From Devosia lucknowensis (GTDB lineage Bacteria; Pseudomonadota; Alphaproteobacteria; Rhizobiales; Devosiaceae): DNA of 64,000 nt. The notes below the pieces were generated by a model. It saw only the letters and a list, made by a program, of their open reading frames with translations. It made no database searches and had not been told where the DNA came from. Both the position numbers and the translations under genes were made by a program. This document shows positions 49,435 to 59,712 of this stretch, piece by piece (within the stretch, counting starts at the first letter, position 1; each line of letters opens with the position of its first letter). The stretch lies in NCBI RefSeq assembly GCF_900177655.1, contig NZ_FXWK01000002.1, positions 1 through 64,000 on the forward strand. The letters run 5' to 3'.

Positions 49435-51165
49435 TCAGACCGGTTGCGCGAGGCCGCCGAACTGAGCCCGGTGCAAATGCGCATAGGCGCCGTCGCGCGC
49501 GAGCAGTTCGGCATGCGGACCGGCCTCGACGATACCGGTTTCATCGACCACGACGATGCGGTCGGCATGCTGGATGGTCGCGAGGCGATGGGCGATCACG
49601 AGCGTCGTCCGGCCCTTCGACAGCTCGGCCAGCGATTGCTGAATTGCCAGTTCGGTGGCAGTGTCGAGGGCGGAGGTGGCTTCGTCCAGCACCAGTATCG
49701 GCGGGTTCTTGAGAAAGATCCGCGCGATGGCGACACGCTGCTTCTGGCCGCCCGAAAGCTTTACGCCCCGCTCGCCGACCATGGTGTCGAGGCCAGCGGG
49801 AAGACGGGCGATAACGGTGTCGAGCCGGGCGCGACGGGCGGCGTCCATGATCGCCTCGTCGCTGGCACCAAGCAGGCCATAGGCGATATTTTCGCGCAGC
49901 GAGCCGCCGAACAGGAAGACATCCTGCTGCACGATGCCGATCTGGCTGCGCAGGCTGGTCTGGGTCATATCGCGGATGTCGATGCCGTCGATCGAAATCG
50001 CGCCAGCGCTGACATCATAAAAGCGCGGCAGCAAGGCGCAGAGCGTGGTCTTGCCGGCGCCCGAGGGACCGACGATGGCCACGGTCTCGCCCGCCTTGAT
50101 CGCGAGATCGATTCCCTCGAGCACCGTGCGACCGGTATCGTAGGCAAAGCTCACGTTCTCAAAGACGATGTCACCTGAGAGGCGCGACACGACCTGTGCA
50201 TTCGACCGGTCGGCAATGTCGGGCTCGGTGTCGATCAGGTTGGTGAAGCGCCTGAAGCCAGCAATGCCCTTGGGATAGCTTTCGAGCACGCTGGTGATCT
50301 TGTCGATCGGGCGCATGAAGACGTCCACCAGCAGCAGGAAGCTGACGAAGCCGCCATAGGTGAGTTCACCGCCGACCACGAGCCATGCACCGGCCAGCAT
50401 GACGAGGAGCTGCACGAGACGGGTCGAGAGATAGGTGATGGTGATGCTGGCCGTCATGATGGCATAGGCCCGCAGCTTGGTGGCGCGGTAGGCCTGGTTA
50501 TTGCCCTCGAACAGGCGCGATTCATGCGGCTCGTTGGCAAAGGCCTTGACCACGCGGATGCCGCCGATGCTATCCTCGACGCGGGTATTGAATTCCCCGA
50601 CGCGGCCGAACAGTTCCTGCCAGTTCAGGGTCATCTGCGAGCCATACTTGCTGACCAGCCAGGTCATGACGGGCACGACGATCACGGTGATGCTGGCCAG
50701 CTGCCAGTTGGTCACGAACATCAGGATGAAGGCCCCGATAAAGGTCATGACGGCAAGGAACATGTCCTCGGGGCCGTGATGCGCCACCTCGCCGACATCC
50801 TCAAGGTCCTTGGTGACATGGGTGATGAGATGGCCAGTCTTGTGATTGTCGAAGAAGCGGAAGCTCAGTTTCTGCAGGTGGTCGAAAGCCTGCCGACGCA
50901 TATCGGTCTCGATGGAGACGCCCAGCACGTGCCCAAAGTAGTTCACGATGGCATGCAGCACCGCATTTATCGCGTAAATGGCGAGGAGTGCTGCCCCAGC
51001 GAGGAGGACGATGCTGAACTCGCCCTGCGGCAAGAGTCGATCGATGAAATAGGCAACGGCCAGGGGGAAGGCGAGCTCGAGCAGGCCGGCGACGACGGCA
51101 CTGCCAAAATCGAGGGCGAACAGGCCCTTGTAGGGGGCGTAGTAGGAAAAGAAGCGCTTGATCAT
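49435..51165 (-). CDS. ABC exporter half-transporter
   Basis: A 576-residue fused permease-ATPase. The six-helix membrane domain covers 1-310 and the ATPase domain about 335-570: GPSGAGKTT (Walker A), QQDVFLF, LSGGQKQR (signature), ILVLDEATSALD and AHRLATI. All catalytic residues are present, so it can act as a homodimer. It lies 79 bp downstream of a heterodimeric exporter pair on the same strand and may be co-transcribed. It has no accessory protease or double-glycine peptidase domain, so it is not a LanT. The ribosome-binding site is weak. The substrate is unknown. Confidence 0.88.
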   Translation of the reverse strand: MIKRFFSYYAPYKGLFALDFGSAVVAGLLELAFPLAVAYFIDRLLPQGEFSIVLLAGAALLAIYAINAVLHAIVNYFGHVLGVSIETDMRRQAFDHLQKLSFRFFDNHKTGHLITHVTKDLEDVGEVAHHGPEDMFLAVMTFIGAFILMFVTNWQLASITVIVVPVMTWLVSKYGSQMTLNWQELFGRVGEFNTRVEDSIGGIRVVKAFANEPHESRLFEGNNQAYRATKLRAYAIMTASITITYLSTRLVQLLVMLAGAWLVVGGELTYGGFVSFLLLVDVFMRPIDKITSVLESYPKGIAGFRRFTNLIDTEPDIADRSNAQVVSRLSGDIVFENVSFAYDTGRTVLEGIDLAIKAGETVAIVGPSGAGKTTLCALLPRFYDVSAGAISIDGIDIRDMTQTSLRSQIGIVQQDVFLFGGSLRENIAYGLLGASDEAIMDAARRARLDTVIARLPAGLDTMVGERGVKLSGGQKQRVAIARIFLKNPPILVLDEATSALDTATELAIQQSLAELSKGRTTLVIAHRLATIQHADRIVVVDETGIVEAGPHAELLARDGAYAHLHRAQFGGLAQPV

Positions 51166-51244
51166 ATAACTGGACTGAACTGGTCTAGTTTTGTCCTAGC
51201 CCTATTGAGGCCCGTCCGACAAGCGCAAATCCCGTTCGCCCAGA

Positions 51245-53143
51245 TCAGGTGCTCGCCGCCCTGGCGTTTGCCTGTGCCACCAATTCGTCCGGAATGTCGT
51301 CGAAGCTGGCGTAGTTCATGTTGTAGAGACGGGAGTAGAGGCCGCCCAGGTCCATGAGCTGATCGTGGTTGCCTTCCTCGATCTTTTCGCCGTTCTGCAG
51401 CACGATGATGCGGTCCGCTCCACGGATGGTCGCCAGACGATGTGCGATCACCATACCGGTGCGGCCCTCGAGCAGGATTTCGAGCGCCTTCTGAATCTGC
51501 CGCTCGGTATAGCTGTCGATATTGGCAGTGGCCTCGTCGAGGACGAGGATCTTTGCGTCGGCCACAAGGGCGCGGGCAAAGCTGATGAGCTGCCGCTGCC
51601 CCAGCGACAGGTTCGACCCGCGCTGCTCGAGCATGGTGTCATAGCCCTTGGCGAACCGGGCGACGAAATCGTGCGCACCTACTGCCTTGGCAGCGGCGAC
51701 GACATCCTCGCGCGTTGCCGAGCGCTTGTTGTAGCGGATGTTCTCGAAGATGGTTCCGGTGAAGAGGAAAGGCTCCTGCAGCACCATTGCCACCTGTTCA
51801 CCCAGGGACTCCTGGGTGACATCGCGCACATCGTGGCCGCCGACAACCACTGCCCCGTCCTGCACGTCATAGAAGCGGTGCACCAGAGCCATGGCGCTGG
51901 TCTTGCCCGATCCGGTCGGCCCCACCAGGGCGATGGTCTCGCCCGGATTGACCTTGAAGGACACGTTCTTGAGCACGGGCCGCGCCGGATCGTAGCCGAA
52001 GACCACGTTCCGGAATTCGACGGATCCATCCATTTCGCCCGTGAGCCTGACGGCTTGGGGCTTGTCCTCGATCACCGTTGGCAGGTCGAGCACCTCGGTG
52101 ATGCGGCGGCCGGACGTCATGGCGCGCTGCATGATCGAATACTGCATGGTCAGCGAGCGGATGGGGTCGAAGAAGCGCTGGATATAGAACAGGAAGGCGA
52201 CGATGACGCCGACTTGCAGCGAGCCACCGAGCACCATGGCACCGCCGACGACCACCACGGTGGCCATGGAAATGCCGGTCAGCGTGTCGACGATCGGCAC
52301 CATGACCTGCGCGTATTTCGACCCGGTCAGCTGGGTGCGGAGGTTGTGGTAGGCCTTGTCGTCATAGAGATCGAAGTTGACCTTCTGGCGATCGAGGTTC
52401 TGCACCGTTCGCACGCCATTGATGCCTTCGGCCATGGCGCCAGCGGTCAACGAGTTTGTCTCGTGCGCCGCCCAGAACGCCCGCTTGGCCGGGGGCAGCC
52501 AGAAGATGCGGATGATGAAGAGGATCGGCATGGTGACCAGCGTCAGCAGCCCGAGCCACGGATCAAGGCTGAGCAGCACCACGATGATGCCACCCAGGAG
52601 AACGATGTCGCCGACCGACACGACCGAGGTTTCGAGAAATTCCTGCATGGAATTGACGTCGCCCTGCAGGCGGCTCATCAGGCGCCCGACTTCGGTCTTG
52701 TCCATGAAGCTCAGCGACACGCGCTGCAATTGCGCGAACATGGCACGGCGCATGTCGAAGAGAACGTTCTCGGCGACTTGACCGACCTGCGTCTCCTGGA
52801 CATAGGACGCGCCAAAATTGAGCAGTACGGCAACGGCGAAGGCCACGACTGCCCGCATCAGGTTGGACGGATCGCCACCAGCCACCAGCGCCGTATCCAC
52901 CGCGTTGCCAATGATCAGCGGAATGGCGAGCTGGGTGCCGGTGAAGACCAGTACGGCCATGACCGAAAGGTAGATCTTGGCACGATAGGGCCGCACATAG
53001 GCCCAGATGCGTCGCACCGTCTTGGGGTCATACGCCTTGCCAAAGACTTCTTCCTCGATGCGGTGGCTGCCGACGCTGGCGCGGGGCGGCCGTTGCCCGG
53101 GGAAGGCTGCGGCTTCGCGGTCTTCGTCATCGACGGCGCTCAT
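51245..53143 (-). CDS. ABC exporter, subunit with canonical Walker B and altered signature
   Basis: A 632-residue half-transporter with a soluble N-terminal extension of about 45 residues. The ATPase domain shows GPTGSGKTS, QEPFLF, signature LSLGQRQ (Gly to Leu in LSGGQ) and ILVLDEATANID with catalytic Glu. With its partner encoded just upstream it should form a heterodimer in which this subunit's Walker A/B and the partner's LSGGQ make the active site. The start overlaps the partner's stop by 4 bp (ATGA). Similar pairs (for example TM287/288, LmrCD) export lipids or drugs. Confidence 0.9.
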   Translation of the reverse strand: MSAVDDEDREAAAFPGQRPPRASVGSHRIEEEVFGKAYDPKTVRRIWAYVRPYRAKIYLSVMAVLVFTGTQLAIPLIIGNAVDTALVAGGDPSNLMRAVVAFAVAVLLNFGASYVQETQVGQVAENVLFDMRRAMFAQLQRVSLSFMDKTEVGRLMSRLQGDVNSMQEFLETSVVSVGDIVLLGGIIVVLLSLDPWLGLLTLVTMPILFIIRIFWLPPAKRAFWAAHETNSLTAGAMAEGINGVRTVQNLDRQKVNFDLYDDKAYHNLRTQLTGSKYAQVMVPIVDTLTGISMATVVVVGGAMVLGGSLQVGVIVAFLFYIQRFFDPIRSLTMQYSIMQRAMTSGRRITEVLDLPTVIEDKPQAVRLTGEMDGSVEFRNVVFGYDPARPVLKNVSFKVNPGETIALVGPTGSGKTSAMALVHRFYDVQDGAVVVGGHDVRDVTQESLGEQVAMVLQEPFLFTGTIFENIRYNKRSATREDVVAAAKAVGAHDFVARFAKGYDTMLEQRGSNLSLGQRQLISFARALVADAKILVLDEATANIDSYTERQIQKALEILLEGRTGMVIAHRLATIRGADRIIVLQNGEKIEEGNHDQLMDLGGLYSRLYNMNYASFDDIPDELVAQANARAAST

Positions 53144-54906
53144 TGGGCTGCCTCCAGATCGTCCGCGGGTCGGGTCTGCAGATCATAGAGCGCGCGGTAG
53201 CGGCCAGCCTGAGCCAGGAGCTCATCGTGGCTGCCGCGTTCGACGATGCGGCCATCCTCGAGGAAGAGAATGAGATCGGCATGCATAAGAGATGACAGGC
53301 GATGCGCGATGATCATGGTCACACGATCGCTGGCGTAGCGCCGAATGGCGGAGCGAATGCGATGTTCGGTTCCGGCATCGATGGCGGCGGTGGAATCGTC
53401 AAACACCATGACAGCGGGCTTGAGGACCAGCGACCGCGCGATGGACAGGCGCTGCCGCTGCCCACCCGAGAGCGAGACACCGCGCTCGCCCACGACCGTG
53501 TCGTAGTCGGCCGGCAGGCCCATGATGTAGTTGTGCAGCTGGGCGCTTTCGGCGGCCCGCTCGATCTTGCGCTCCTTGGCCCAGGGATCGCCATAGGCAA
53601 TGTTGTTCTCGATGGTGGTGGTGAAGAGGAACGTGTCCTGCTGCACCACTGCCACCGACCGCCTGAGGCTTTGCAGCGTCACGTCTCTGATATCCTGACC
53701 ATCAATGGTGATGCGGCCAGAGCCGACGTCGTAGAAGCGTGGCATGAGGTGGGCAAGCGTGGATTTGCCGCTGCCGGGCGCACCGACGATGCCGATGGTC
53801 TGGCCGGGACGCGCCTCGAAGCTGATCCCATTGAGCGCGGGCACCGATGCTCCGGGATAGGTGAAGTGGACATCCTCGAACTTGAGCACGCCATCGCTGA
53901 TGCCGAGAGGCGTGGCTCCGGGACGGTCGGCGATCTCCTCGGGCGCGTCGAGCAGCGCGTAGAAGCGATGGCCGCAAGTCGAGGCGCGCGCATAGGAATT
54001 GACCATGAGGCCAAGCTGGCGCACCGGCATCTGCAGGATGGTCATGAAGGTCAGGAAGCTGGCGAGGGTGCCGACGCTCATCTCGCCGGCGATGACCTTG
54101 TTGCCGCCGAACCAGAGCACCAGGCCCATGGCTGCAAAGAAGGAGAAGGTCATCATGGAGGTGTTCTTGACGCGAACCTGCACGCGCTCGTGCGCCAGCT
54201 GCAGGGCATCGGTGGATGCATCGTCGAACTTTTCAAGCTCGTGCCTCTGCCCCGAAAAGGCCCGGACGACGCGGATGCCGCCCAGATTTTCCTCCATGAC
54301 CCGCGTCAGCACCGAGAGCTTTTCCTGCAGCACCATCCAGGTGGCGCGCAGGGTGAGTTGCGCGACCGACGAGCGCCAGGCGACGAAGGGCACGAAGCTC
54401 AGTGCCAGCAGACCAAGGACCAGGTCGGTCGAGATAAGCATCCAGGCGCCGACACCGATCAGCACGGCGAGCAGGACGGTGCGGACCAGACCTGTGGCGA
54501 AGAACATCCTCAGCCCATCGAGATCGAGCAGGCCCAGGGTGATCAGATCGCCCGAATGAACCCTGTCGTGGTAGGAATAGGAGAGCCGCTGGACCTTGTC
54601 GTAAAAGGCCAGCCGCAGTTCGTAGCCGACATGATGGCCGACGCTTTCGGAATAGTAATTCTGGACCAGCGTGAACATGCCGCGCGCGACCGAGACCACC
54701 AGAAGCGTCACTGCGGTCCAGATCAAAGCCTGTTGAGCGCCCTCTCCGGCAACGGTGAGCACGTTTTGCGCCTGATCGATGGCCTGCCCCAGGAGGCGGG
54801 GGATCAGCAGCTGCAGGATAGAGGCGACCACGGTCGCACCGATGGCCAGGCTCGCCTGAAACGGGTGCCTGAGTGAAAATAGGGAGATGCGCATCAAGGG
54901 ACCCAT
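53140..54906 (-). CDS. ABC exporter, subunit with degenerate Walker B
   Basis: A 588-residue half-transporter, the first gene of the three-exporter run. The ATPase domain has GAPGSGKST, QQDTFLF, canonical LSGGQRQR, but VMVFDDSTAAID: the catalytic Glu after Walker B is Asp. Together with the altered signature of the partner this defines the non-hydrolytic site of a heterodimeric exporter. The ATG at 54906 is used; an ATG at 54894 is as likely, and a TTG at 54987 would add 27 atypical residues. The pair matches lipid or multidrug exporters; the substrate is unknown. Confidence 0.88.
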   Translation of the reverse strand: MGPLMRISLFSLRHPFQASLAIGATVVASILQLLIPRLLGQAIDQAQNVLTVAGEGAQQALIWTAVTLLVVSVARGMFTLVQNYYSESVGHHVGYELRLAFYDKVQRLSYSYHDRVHSGDLITLGLLDLDGLRMFFATGLVRTVLLAVLIGVGAWMLISTDLVLGLLALSFVPFVAWRSSVAQLTLRATWMVLQEKLSVLTRVMEENLGGIRVVRAFSGQRHELEKFDDASTDALQLAHERVQVRVKNTSMMTFSFFAAMGLVLWFGGNKVIAGEMSVGTLASFLTFMTILQMPVRQLGLMVNSYARASTCGHRFYALLDAPEEIADRPGATPLGISDGVLKFEDVHFTYPGASVPALNGISFEARPGQTIGIVGAPGSGKSTLAHLMPRFYDVGSGRITIDGQDIRDVTLQSLRRSVAVVQQDTFLFTTTIENNIAYGDPWAKERKIERAAESAQLHNYIMGLPADYDTVVGERGVSLSGGQRQRLSIARSLVLKPAVMVFDDSTAAIDAGTEHRIRSAIRRYASDRVTMIIAHRLSSLMHADLILFLEDGRIVERGSHDELLAQAGRYRALYDLQTRPADDLEAAQ

Positions 54907-55281
54907 GCCCTTTCCGGCATGAGCAGCTGCAACATGTTCCCGAGCATCGCCGCGTGCACGATCGCGACCAGCCTTGAGGGTAATCAAGGAAGTATCCAGA
55001 CGTCAGTTAGGTGGGGCCCAGATGGGAGGCGGGAGGTCCGTCGGCCGGCAGCCGGGCAAATCAAAAAGTACTCGCGCGCCTATAAAAGTCGGAATGGGCC
55101 TACCATTCAAGATGCAAATTGCGCAAAAAATGCGATGGCACGACGATTGTGACAGCGTGTCAACGGTCGGACATGCGTGTGAACCCCGTTCGAGACGGCG
55201 CTGGGGGCTTGTCGACCAATGGCATGACCCCATGCCACAAACGAAGTGGCGAAGGGCCGCGCTTGGGTCCATCACTAGGTC
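54907..55281. other. Divergent promoter region
   Basis: This 375-bp region separates the exporter operon (minus) from the TSUP gene (plus). It contains an AT-rich patch (around 55060-55135) that probably includes a promoter. No gene or strong repeat was recognised. Confidence 0.4.
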
Positions 55282-56028
55282 ATGTTCGCGCCCCTGACCC
55301 TCGCCCTTGTTGCCCTATCGGTGTTCCTTACGTCCACGCTTTCGGGGGTGTTCGGCATGGCGGGGGGATTGGTCCTGCTTGCCGTCCTGCTGACCTTCCT
55401 GCCCGTGGCGACCGCCATCGCCGCGCAGGGCGCCATCCAGATCGTTGCCAACGGTTCGCGCGCCTGGTTCAGCCGCAAGCATATCGACTGGCGTGTCCTC
55501 AGCATCATCTGCCTCGGCCTCGCCGCAGCAGCGCTTGTGCTTTTCATCCTGCGCTACACACCCGACCTCGCCACCGTGTGCATCGCCATCGGCCTGATGC
55601 CGATCCTGGTCTGGATCCCCAAGGACTGGCTGGCGCTCGACGCGCAAAAGCCGCTGCATGCGTTTCTCTGTGGCTTTTTCGGTGGGGGGCTCAATCTTGC
55701 CGTGGGCGTGTCGGGACCGACCGTCGACATCTTCTTCATCCGCACGCCGATGGATCGCCACACGATCATCGCCACAAAGGCGGCGACGCAGGTGATTTCG
55801 CATGCGTCCAAGGTGGTGTTCTACGGCGGGATGGCGGCAGCCATGGGCCAGGGCGACTGGATCATGGTGCTGGTGGCCGCGCCCTTCGCCATCGCCGGCA
55901 CCAATCTGGGTTTCCACATCCTGCAGCGCATGACGGACGACGGCTTCCGCCATTGGACGCGATGGGTCGTAACGGCCATTGGATTATTCTATTTCGGCCG
56001 CGGCGTCGTCTTGCTCGCGGGGTACTAA
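55282..56028 (+). CDS. TSUP-family transporter (TauE/SafE)
   Basis: A 248-residue membrane protein with about eight helices in two related halves. The repeat signatures are SGVFGMAGG (residues 21-29) and FGGGLNLAVGVSGP, the Gly-rich loops typical of the sulfite/sulfonate exporter TauE/SafE family. It probably moves an organic or inorganic anion; the substrate is not inferable. Its stop overlaps an ATG of the following LysR gene (TAATG), so the regulator is likely co-expressed and may control the transporter. Confidence 0.85.
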   Translation: MFAPLTLALVALSVFLTSTLSGVFGMAGGLVLLAVLLTFLPVATAIAAQGAIQIVANGSRAWFSRKHIDWRVLSIICLGLAAAALVLFILRYTPDLATVCIAIGLMPILVWIPKDWLALDAQKPLHAFLCGFFGGGLNLAVGVSGPTVDIFFIRTPMDRHTIIATKAATQVISHASKVVFYGGMAAAMGQGDWIMVLVAAPFAIAGTNLGFHILQRMTDDGFRHWTRWVVTAIGLFYFGRGVVLLAGY

Positions 56029-56054
56029 TGGGTATGGTGCCGGTGGGAGACGAC

Positions 56055-56966
56055 ATGGCACCATTCGACAGCGTTACTGCACGGCTTATCCTGCTTCTGG
56101 CAGAAACCGGCTCCATTGGCCGCGCTGCGGAGCGTGAGGGCATAGCTTCCTCGGCCGTCAGCCGGCGCGTCTCGGACCTCGAGGGCCGCCTCGGCGTCGT
56201 CCTCTTCGATCGCTCCGCCCACGGCGTGAAGCTGACCAAGGCCGGCGAAGCCTATGCCGACGGCTGCCGTACCGTGCTCCGCTCCATCGCAGACCTCGAT
56301 GCCATCATGGACGATTTCGGCTCGGGCCAGCGCGGCAGCCTGCGACTGGCCTGCACCAGTTCGGCGCTGACCGGCCGGCTGCCGGAGTTGCTCGCCAAGT
56401 TTGCCGGCAAGTTTCCCGGCATCGAGATCGCCATTTCCGAGATGGGCGCCGCCAAGGCCTTGCTGGCGCTGGACGAAGGCCAGGCCGATATCGCCATCGT
56501 TTCGGACAATTACGACTTCTCGCGTTTCGACATCCGCCCGTTCGAGGACGAGCGGGTCTGGGTGCTGGTGCCGCCCGAACATGACCTGGTGGCACAGATC
56601 GAGCCGCGCAAATCTGTCGCGTTCGCGACTGTGATGACCTATCCGGTGGTGGGCATTCACCATGCCGGGTCGCTCGATCGGCTGTTGACCGAAGCGGCCG
56701 AGAAGCAAGGGCACAAGCTGACGGAAGCGCTGCGGGTCGAGAGCTTTCCGGCGCTGGTGCGCATGGTCGAGGCAGGGTTCGGGATCGGCTTCCTGCGCTC
56801 TACGAGCCTGCACCTGCTGGCGGGTACCGACCTCGTCTGTGCCCCGCTGGCCGAGAAGTGGGCCATGCGCCAGTTGCTGGTAGCCCGGCGCAAGTCGAGC
56901 CCGCTTTCGGCCGCGATGAAAAGCTTCGTGGCCCTGGCCGGCGAGACCTACCTGCCGTCGGCCTAG
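56055..56966 (+). CDS. LysR-family transcriptional regulator
   Basis: A 303-residue LysR regulator. The helix-turn-helix is at residues 5-60 (LLLAETGSIGRAAEREGIAS, then SAVSRRVSDLEGRLGVVLFDR), and the effector-binding domain spans 90-300. The ATG at 56055 is chosen because GGGAG lies about 8 bp upstream; ATGs at 56028 and 56034 would add 9 and 7 residues, and the first overlaps the transporter stop. It is probably activated by the ligand of the TSUP transporter (inference). It converges with the diguanylate cyclase gene, overlapping by 4 bp. Confidence 0.88.
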   Translation: MAPFDSVTARLILLLAETGSIGRAAEREGIASSAVSRRVSDLEGRLGVVLFDRSAHGVKLTKAGEAYADGCRTVLRSIADLDAIMDDFGSGQRGSLRLACTSSALTGRLPELLAKFAGKFPGIEIAISEMGAAKALLALDEGQADIAIVSDNYDFSRFDIRPFEDERVWVLVPPEHDLVAQIEPRKSVAFATVMTYPVVGIHHAGSLDRLLTEAAEKQGHKLTEALRVESFPALVRMVEAGFGIGFLRSTSLHLLAGTDLVCAPLAEKWAMRQLLVARRKSSPLSAAMKSFVALAGETYLPSA

Positions 56967-58715
56967 CCGCCGTTCATTTCGGCGAAGGTGACCACGCAGG
57001 CCCTGCCGCGCGCCTTGGCGGCATAACAGGCCGCATCGGCCTCACCGAGAAAGCCGAGCGGGGAAGCGGGTTCGCTCGTGATCGCCGTCACCCCGGCGCT
57101 GGCGCTGATCTGGTATGGCCGGCCGGCCCAGGTAAAAACCAGCGCCGCGATGGCGCGGACGATCTTGCCGGCCACGTCGCGCCCATGCGTCAGCGGGCAG
57201 CCATTGAGGATGATGGCGAACTCGTCGCCGCCGATCCGCGCGGCCATGTCGTGACTGCGGCAGACGCCCTTGATGGTCTGGGCCACCTGGCGCAGCAGTT
57301 CGTCGCCGGCCGCATGTCCGGCAGAATCGTTGACCGGCTTGAAGCGATCCAAGTCGAGATAGACCAGGCAATGGTCGCGTTGCCCACTGCGCGCTTCGGC
57401 GATGGCGTCGGTGAGCGCACGTTCAAAAGCGGCGCGGTTGGGCAGGCCGGTCAGTTCGTCATGGGCCGCGGAATGCGCCAGCTGGCGCTGCAGGGCGCGG
57501 CTCTGGGTGACATCCTGGAAGACCAGGACCGCACCGGCCAGCACGCCATCGGCGGTCATCACGGGAGCGGCGGTGCAGCGCACGTCGCGCTGTTCCCCGT
57601 CCTGCCCGAAGAGAATGCCGTCATCGTCCACGCGGATGACGCCCTGCTTTTCAAAGCAACTCCAAACAGGACAATCGAGCACGTCGCCGCTGCGCTCACT
57701 GCGGAGCCGGAAGACGTCGCGTACCGGTTTTCCCCTGGCCTCGACGGCAGTGACCCCGGTCAGTTGCTCGGCAGTGCGGTTCATGAACTCGATGTGACCC
57801 GTCGCATCGGCAGCGATCATGCCATCGGCAATGGATTCGAGCGTGACCCTCAGCCGCTCCTTTTCAGCCGCCAGTTCAAGTTCGATGGTCTTGATATGGG
57901 TGATGTCGGTGTCGGTGCCCACCGCGCGCAGCACCGTGCCGTGCTCATCCCACTCGATGGGGCCGCCGCGGCTGAGGATCCACACGTAGTCTCCCTGACG
58001 GGTCTTTTCGCGGTATTCGAGGATATCGAAGCCCTGCTCACCCTGACCTTGCCGGCGGGCAATCTCGCGCATGCGCGGCACGTCGTCGGGGTGCATGCGA
58101 TCGTACCATTCGCTGTCGTGCTTGGCCCCGATTTCCTCGTCTTCCGGTATGTGCCGCATGGTGCGCCACATCTTTGAATAATACATGTGGTCACGACGCA
58201 TGTCGTAGTCCCACACGCCCTGCCGCGCACTTTCAAGCGCCGAATTCCAGCGGCGCTCGGAGTAGATCAGCGCGGCCTCGGCCTGCTTCTGCAGTTCGAT
58301 ATCGGTTAATTGCAGGATGATGCAGGGCTCGCCACCAGCTTCGCCCTCGACCAGCTGCGCGTCGAGCAAGACCCAGATGGGTGCGCCATCGCTATGCTGC
58401 ACGCGCTGTTCACCGCGAAAGCTCGATGCCTCGCCACGCCAGAGCCTGTCGCATTGCAGTGACACGGCCAGGCCATCACCCGACTGGAAGTAAGAACCCA
58501 ATTCTTCCGGCGCCGCGGCATCTACCGAGACGCCGACCAAGGCCCGGGCCGCGCGATTGCAGAAAACGACCGTGCCGCCTCGCTCCAGCAGCAGCATGGG
58601 GACCGGCGCCAGGTCGAGCACCTTTGAAATGGACTGCATTGTCCGCCCGAAGCGGACAGCATCCGAAGTCTGCGCTGCGGAAGAACTGGTGCCCATGGCA
58701 AGATCATCGGGCATC
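56963..58715 (-). CDS. PAS-GGDEF diguanylate cyclase
   Basis: About 583 residues from ATG 58715. There are three PAS-type sensor domains in order: about 25-150, 155-285 (PAS_3 type, WDYDMRRDHMYYSKMW, FDILEYREKTRQGDYVWI) and 290-420. A GGDEF domain follows (about 425-583) with ARIGGDEFAIIL. The active-site GGDEF is intact, so it should make cyclic di-GMP from GTP; the position of the RxxD product-inhibition site was not clear. There is no EAL domain or membrane segment, so it is a cytosolic sensor. The longer frame to 58936 overlaps the neighbouring gene and is not accepted. Confidence 0.9.
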
Positions 58716-58752
58716 TGGCTTAACAACTCATTGGGGTTGAAGCAGAAATCGC

Positions 58753-59583
58753 TCAGCCAATTCGACTTGTGATGAAGTCGCGTTCTTCGGCAAGACCTGA
58801 CCATTCCCCAGGATGATCGGCGTCGAAAATCAGGGTGTAGGGTCCGCGGTAGCCCGCCTCCTCCGCGACACCGACGCAGAGACCGTAATCCGCTTCGTCG
58901 AGCTGACCATCGGCAAAGCTGGCCTTGGCGTGGCAAAGACTGGCGCGCGGGAAGATGGACTTCAACCCATCGTACTTGTCCGGGCCCGTCCAGTTGCCGA
59001 AATCGGCCAGGAGGCCGACCTGCCCCTCGAGGCGATCGAGCAGCTCGTGCACGGCCTCCGGGGTCGAGAGCAGGTCGAACCAGTTCTCGGTGACGAGCTT
59101 GACCGGCGAGCCGGCATTGACCGCCAGCAACTCATGGAAGCCGGCCACCGAACGCGCAAGAGTTTCGGGCGACGGCTTCTGCTTGCCTGCAATGACGCGG
59201 GCATTCTCCGCGCCCAGCGCCTGCGCCACCTCCAGCCATCCCGCGATCCAGCGGGTGTCGCGCTGACCGTCTATCGGATCGGTCATATCTCCTGCGTCGA
59301 TCAGCAGGGTCTGCAGGATCACGCCCGAAACGTCGAGCTGATTGCGCAGTTCGGCAAGGTAGATGGGGTCGCGGCTGCGCAGGTGGAAGGAAACCACCTC
59401 GAGACGGTGATAGCCGTGATTGGCGAGCACTGAAGGAAGACCGAGCAGGGATTCCTCGCCCTCACCATAGCGATCGTCGCCATCGCTGACCGCATCGGTG
59501 GACAGATCGTGCGGGTAGATCGTGCCCAGGAGGCGGTGCAGCGACCAGGTGGAGACGGCGATGCGCTGGTTGGTGTCGGCCAT
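58753..59583 (-). CDS. Sugar-phosphate isomerase/epimerase-like TIM-barrel protein
   Basis: A 276-residue protein of the xylose-isomerase-like TIM-barrel superfamily. Recognisable strands carry likely metal ligands: HRLEVVSFHLRS (Glu), VTENWFDLLS (Glu), VGLLADFGNW (Asp), LCHAKASF (His), and YTLIFDADHPGEW. AAGGAG lies about 9 bp before the ATG at 59583. It is divergent from the permease gene with a 129-bp gap; the two may share control and pathway. The substrate is unknown. Confidence 0.78.
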   Translation of the reverse strand: MADTNQRIAVSTWSLHRLLGTIYPHDLSTDAVSDGDDRYGEGEESLLGLPSVLANHGYHRLEVVSFHLRSRDPIYLAELRNQLDVSGVILQTLLIDAGDMTDPIDGQRDTRWIAGWLEVAQALGAENARVIAGKQKPSPETLARSVAGFHELLAVNAGSPVKLVTENWFDLLSTPEAVHELLDRLEGQVGLLADFGNWTGPDKYDGLKSIFPRASLCHAKASFADGQLDEADYGLCVGVAEEAGYRGPYTLIFDADHPGEWSGLAEERDFITSRIG

Positions 59584-59712
59584 TGTAGGACTCCTTGTTG
59601 TTGAGCCAACAGTTCCATGAGGTTGCAGCCGAAGCAAGGCACCGACGAATCGTTGACTTGCGTGGCGCTACATGTCCCTCGTGACGCTTCGGGCGCAGCG
59701 GGAGCCAAGGCG

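Noticed and set aside
49435..54906. Chromosomal ABC exporters as the lanthipeptide exporter
   Set aside because: They lie outside the transposon and lack the N-terminal C39 peptidase domain of LanT proteins.
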